This document shows positions 61,539 to 64,000 of a stretch of DNA of 64,000 nucleotides, piece by piece; the stretch's first letter is position 1, and each line of letters begins with the position of its first letter. The notes under the pieces are model-generated. The model had not been told where the DNA came from, ran no database searches, and saw only the letters and a program-made list of their open reading frames with translations. Location of the stretch: the NCBI GenBank assembly GCA_029204225.1, contig CM055107.1:6106873-6170872 (forward strand). Reading direction: 5' to 3'. The translations under genes and the position numbers were made by a program. This stretch comes from Diphasiastrum complanatum (lineage: Eukaryota; Streptophyta; Lycopodiopsida; Lycopodiales; Lycopodiaceae).

Positions 61539-61749
61539 TCAGCCATATTGCAATGAAAGAGGGAGAGACAACGATGGAGGGACAACAAACGGTGATGGGG
61601 GGACAGGGGGACAGGGTATAGGATGGAGGGAACAACGGGCAGCAAGCAGCAGCAGCAGCAACAACATCAATAAAGCAGCGAGCAGCAGTAACGATCAGGC
61701 AACAATAGCAGCGACGAACAGTAGCAAGGCGCCATCACTGCAGGGCGCC

Positions 61750-61752
<3 letters not shown>

Positions 61753-61817
<65 letters not shown>
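61753..61817. repeat. (GA)n microsatellite, about 65 bp
   Basis: Perfect GA run just upstream of copy 1 on its coding strand and just downstream of copy 2. Confidence 0.97.
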
Positions 61818-61821
<4 letters not shown>

Positions 61822-62052
61822 GCTATATTAACGTCTTTTCCATGCCCAAAGGCATATAAGAAAAAAACAGTACATCCAAGTATGATGGAAACAAGACGGG
61901 ATAGTACCGTCAACCAGATAAGAAAACTAAGCTATAGCTAACCACTATGTCCAGGAATATATGGTGCGAAAACGCAACCATTTACAAGGTCAACTGGATA
62001 TTAAATCTCAAACTCAAACTCAACTCTATTCTAACTCCAACTTTAAAATCAT
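61818..62052 (-). other. 3' flank of ORF1-like copy 2
   Basis: The segment at about 61820-61865 (plus strand TTAACGTCTTTTCCATGCCC, then AAAGGCATATAAG) is shared with 60342-60378 behind copy 1, so both copies carry the same 3' element end. It can form a small hairpin (GCCTTTTGGC in copy 1). Confidence 0.6.
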
Positions 62053-62987
62053 CTATTTCGTTTCCGCTAAACGTTTAGCTTCAACAAAATGGACTTTACT
62101 GTCTCTGTAAATGAGATGTTTCTCTGTGTCTCTCGCTTTTTGCAGAGCCTCTTTTCTTTTCATCACTTGTACAAAAGTGAGGTCTTCGTCCAAGAAAATC
62201 TTGATATCTTTTAGCTTGTGTCTTTGACGCACAGTACCTCCCGTCGTGATTCCAGCAAGGTGAAGCGCAAGACAAGGGTATTAGCATCTTTCTTGGTATG
62301 CCAGGCTGAGTCCAAGCCTTTGTCGTGATGATGGAGAGTAGCTTCCAAAAATATTTTGGCTTCAGTAAAAGCATCCTGAGAATCTGGGATGCCTCTGACA
62401 CGGACATTGAGAGCCTTTTGTTCGCGCAACTGGCTCTCAGTAAGCGTAGCAGAAATGAAAGAAACTAAAGCATTCGCCGATTTTCCTGGACCTTTGAGAA
62501 TATCTGCCCAAGATTGGACAGATGTAAGATGCTGCTCCACTTTACTTTCGAGGTCTTGGATCATAGTTGAAGTAGCTACTTGGGAGGGTACTGCACATTT
62601 GATGGCTGTAATTTCCTGCTTGAGTTCTGTAATGGATGAAACAACCTGCTGAAGGTGTGCTTGCACTGATAGGATCATCTCTCGATGAGAATCCATTTCT
62701 TTCCGGTGATTGGAGAGAAGTCCGAAGACCTTTATAAACTCTTCACTGAATGCCAAAAGCATTGAAGGGGTTGATGGAGGCGCTTCTAGAGATGGGGTTA
62801 CGGGAAGAGCAATAGTAGGCTCGGTATTAGACAAAGTAGAGGTGGAAGTAGAAGTGGGAGAGAGAGGAATAGCATAAGGTAAATTAGAACCAAGAATAGC
62901 TAGAGGTGCAGAGGCTGAGATGATGGATTCTTCAGAGGGGGGGGCAGGTGATACCCACGGATCCTTCCCTTTCTTGTTCTTGGCCAT
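62053..62987 (-). pseudogene. LINE ORF1-like protein, copy 2
   Basis: Minus strand from MAKNKKGKDPWVSPAPPSEE (62987). Pro/Ser/Thr-rich N-terminus, then coiled coil (MILSVQAHLQQVVSSITELK, MIQDLESKVEQHLTSVQSWA), KALNVRVRGIPDSQDAFTEA, and NTLVLRFTLLESRREVL. After one frame slip near 62215 comes KIFLDEDLTFVQVMKRKEAL, ending AKRLAETK. It aligns end to end with copy 1 but with low identity (roughly a third of residues by eye), so the two are old members of one family, not a recent duplication. No RT follows. Confidence 0.6.
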
Positions 62988-63245
62988 ATTTCCCTAGCAA
63001 AAAATCGGCAAGGCAGTTAAAACGTGGGCTTTCAGGGCATTGACAGCCAGCCAACAAAATGGGGGGGGCGTGCAGATATGGAGCACACATATACAGCGAT
63101 GGATCAGGATCAGAGCATTCAGATAAGCGATGGATCAGGGCGTTCAGACATGGAACAATGGATCAGGGATGCGATGGAAGATCCAGCGGCAGCAGCAGGG
63201 GCTAGCGCGCCAGCGCTGGAGGCTGCGTGATCTAGCAGCCGCCCA

Positions 63246-63248
<3 letters not shown>

Positions 63249-63313
<65 letters not shown>
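63249..63313. repeat. (GA)n microsatellite, about 65 bp
   Basis: Perfect GA run, first of two in a local tandem unit; followed by GACACGTGTCTTATCTCTTC. Confidence 0.97.
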
Positions 63314-63316
<3 letters not shown>

Positions 63317-63456
63317 ACGTGTCTTATCTCTTCAGTGTGGTTTCAGCCATGATTCAGTACGATTCAGTATGATTCAGTATTACTGTGGTTCAGTATGATT
63401 CTGCAATGCGTCCATATGGTTCCTTATGGTTTCAGTTTGGTTTGTTGTGATCTGTG

Positions 63457-63525
<69 letters not shown>

Positions 63526-63590
63526 GTGTCTTATCTATTCAGTATGGTTTCAGCCATGATTCAGTATGATACAGTATGGTTCAGTATAGA
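63314..63590. repeat. Tandem unit of GA run plus TTCAGTATGG-type repeats
   Basis: GTGTCTTATCT(C/A)TTCAGT(G/A)TGG with GATTCAGTATGAT follows the GA run at 63313 and again the one at 63521, so the two blocks are tandem copies. The phrase GGTTCCTTATGGTTTCAGTT at about 63418 is shared with 60264. Confidence 0.85.
63460..63521. repeat. (GA)n microsatellite, about 62 bp
   Basis: Perfect GA run, second of the local pair. Confidence 0.97.
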
Positions 63591-64000
63591 CCACACAAGA
63601 GAAGAGGGCTCGGGCAGCGGCGATTTGATTTTGGTTAAGCTCGATTGGGCCCCAAAACTCATATACGGGCCTTTGGCCCTTTTCTGGGGCTTACGGCCCC
63701 TAAAAACAAAACTTTGCAATTTCCATACTTCAAACCTAAGATAGGGACCCCCGGACACGAATTTTTTATTTATTTTTAAATTTTTTTCAGTGTATTTTTA
63801 GCCAAAAAAAAAAAATGGGACACGGACGCGGACGCGGACGCAAAAATACCAAAAACCCCCCGGACGTGCATGTCTGCTTCAAACCATAGTTGCCCGCCAA
63901 TTTTTTTTGTTTAAAATATTCATAATTATCTAACAAAGGAGGAAAAAGTGTCAGAGAGAGATCAATGTTGAAGATCAATAATTAGTGCTATGGCTCTTAC
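63591..64000. other. Window end, no gene
   Basis: Contains a short GGACGC hexamer run at about 63823-63840 next to an A12 run. No coding region supported. Confidence 0.5.

Overview
This window is plant nuclear DNA, almost certainly from a flowering plant. It holds a spliced BAG-family gene with canonical GT-AG introns, many Ty1/copia elements primed by the initiator-Met tRNA site TGGTATCAGAGC, a chromodomain-bearing Ty3/gypsy element, and many long GA/CT microsatellites. The species cannot be named from the sequence. Only one host gene looks intact; most of the rest is layered retrotransposon wreckage.

Layout. 0-2 kb: a four-exon BAG chaperone-regulator gene on the minus strand. 2-5 kb: gene-free DNA with a microsatellite and a possible LTR edge. 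5-10 kb: two broken minus-strand copia elements (called A and B here). 10.9-34.3 kb: a heavily nested block. Its oldest member is copia element J, now in pieces at 10.9-11.7 kb (plus strand), 28.6-30.85 kb and 26.8-26.95 kb (both minus strand). J was interrupted by a second copia (C on the left, H on the right) and by an LTR-rich deletion derivative, I (26957-28620, exact target duplication). Copia D (13343-25599, duplication AATAC) sits inside a piece of a gypsy LTR, and copia E (15527-21686, duplication TCTTT) sits inside D. 34.3-46.7 kb: gypsy chromovirus G on the minus strand, itself interrupted in its integrase by copia F (35905-41385). 46.7-51 kb: copia K on the plus strand and small copia scraps. 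51-60 kb: sparse, with a truncated F-box gene, another copia gag scrap, an LTR-like block with an 83-bp tandem repeat and several unidentified reading frames. 60-64 kb: two divergent copies of a coiled-coil/RRM-like protein resembling LINE L1-type ORF1, with no reverse transcriptase, embedded in GA repeats and TATGGTTCAG-type repeats.

The main structural result is that four elements (J, C/H, the G LTR and probably K) are each split into two halves, and the split fits a single inversion of about 21.4 kb. Its breakpoints would be near 12931-12937 (in a copia gag) and 34330/34331 (in the gypsy LTR). Reversing that segment puts the halves of J, C/H and G back in order and places a K-like gag next to K.

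No RNA genes, CRISPR arrays or bacterial features were seen. Working functions supportable from the sequence: BAG co-chaperone (intact), F-box protein (truncated), and near-complete but disabled retrotransposon polyproteins (best: E, three nonsense codons in an otherwise open frame of about 1,322 codons).
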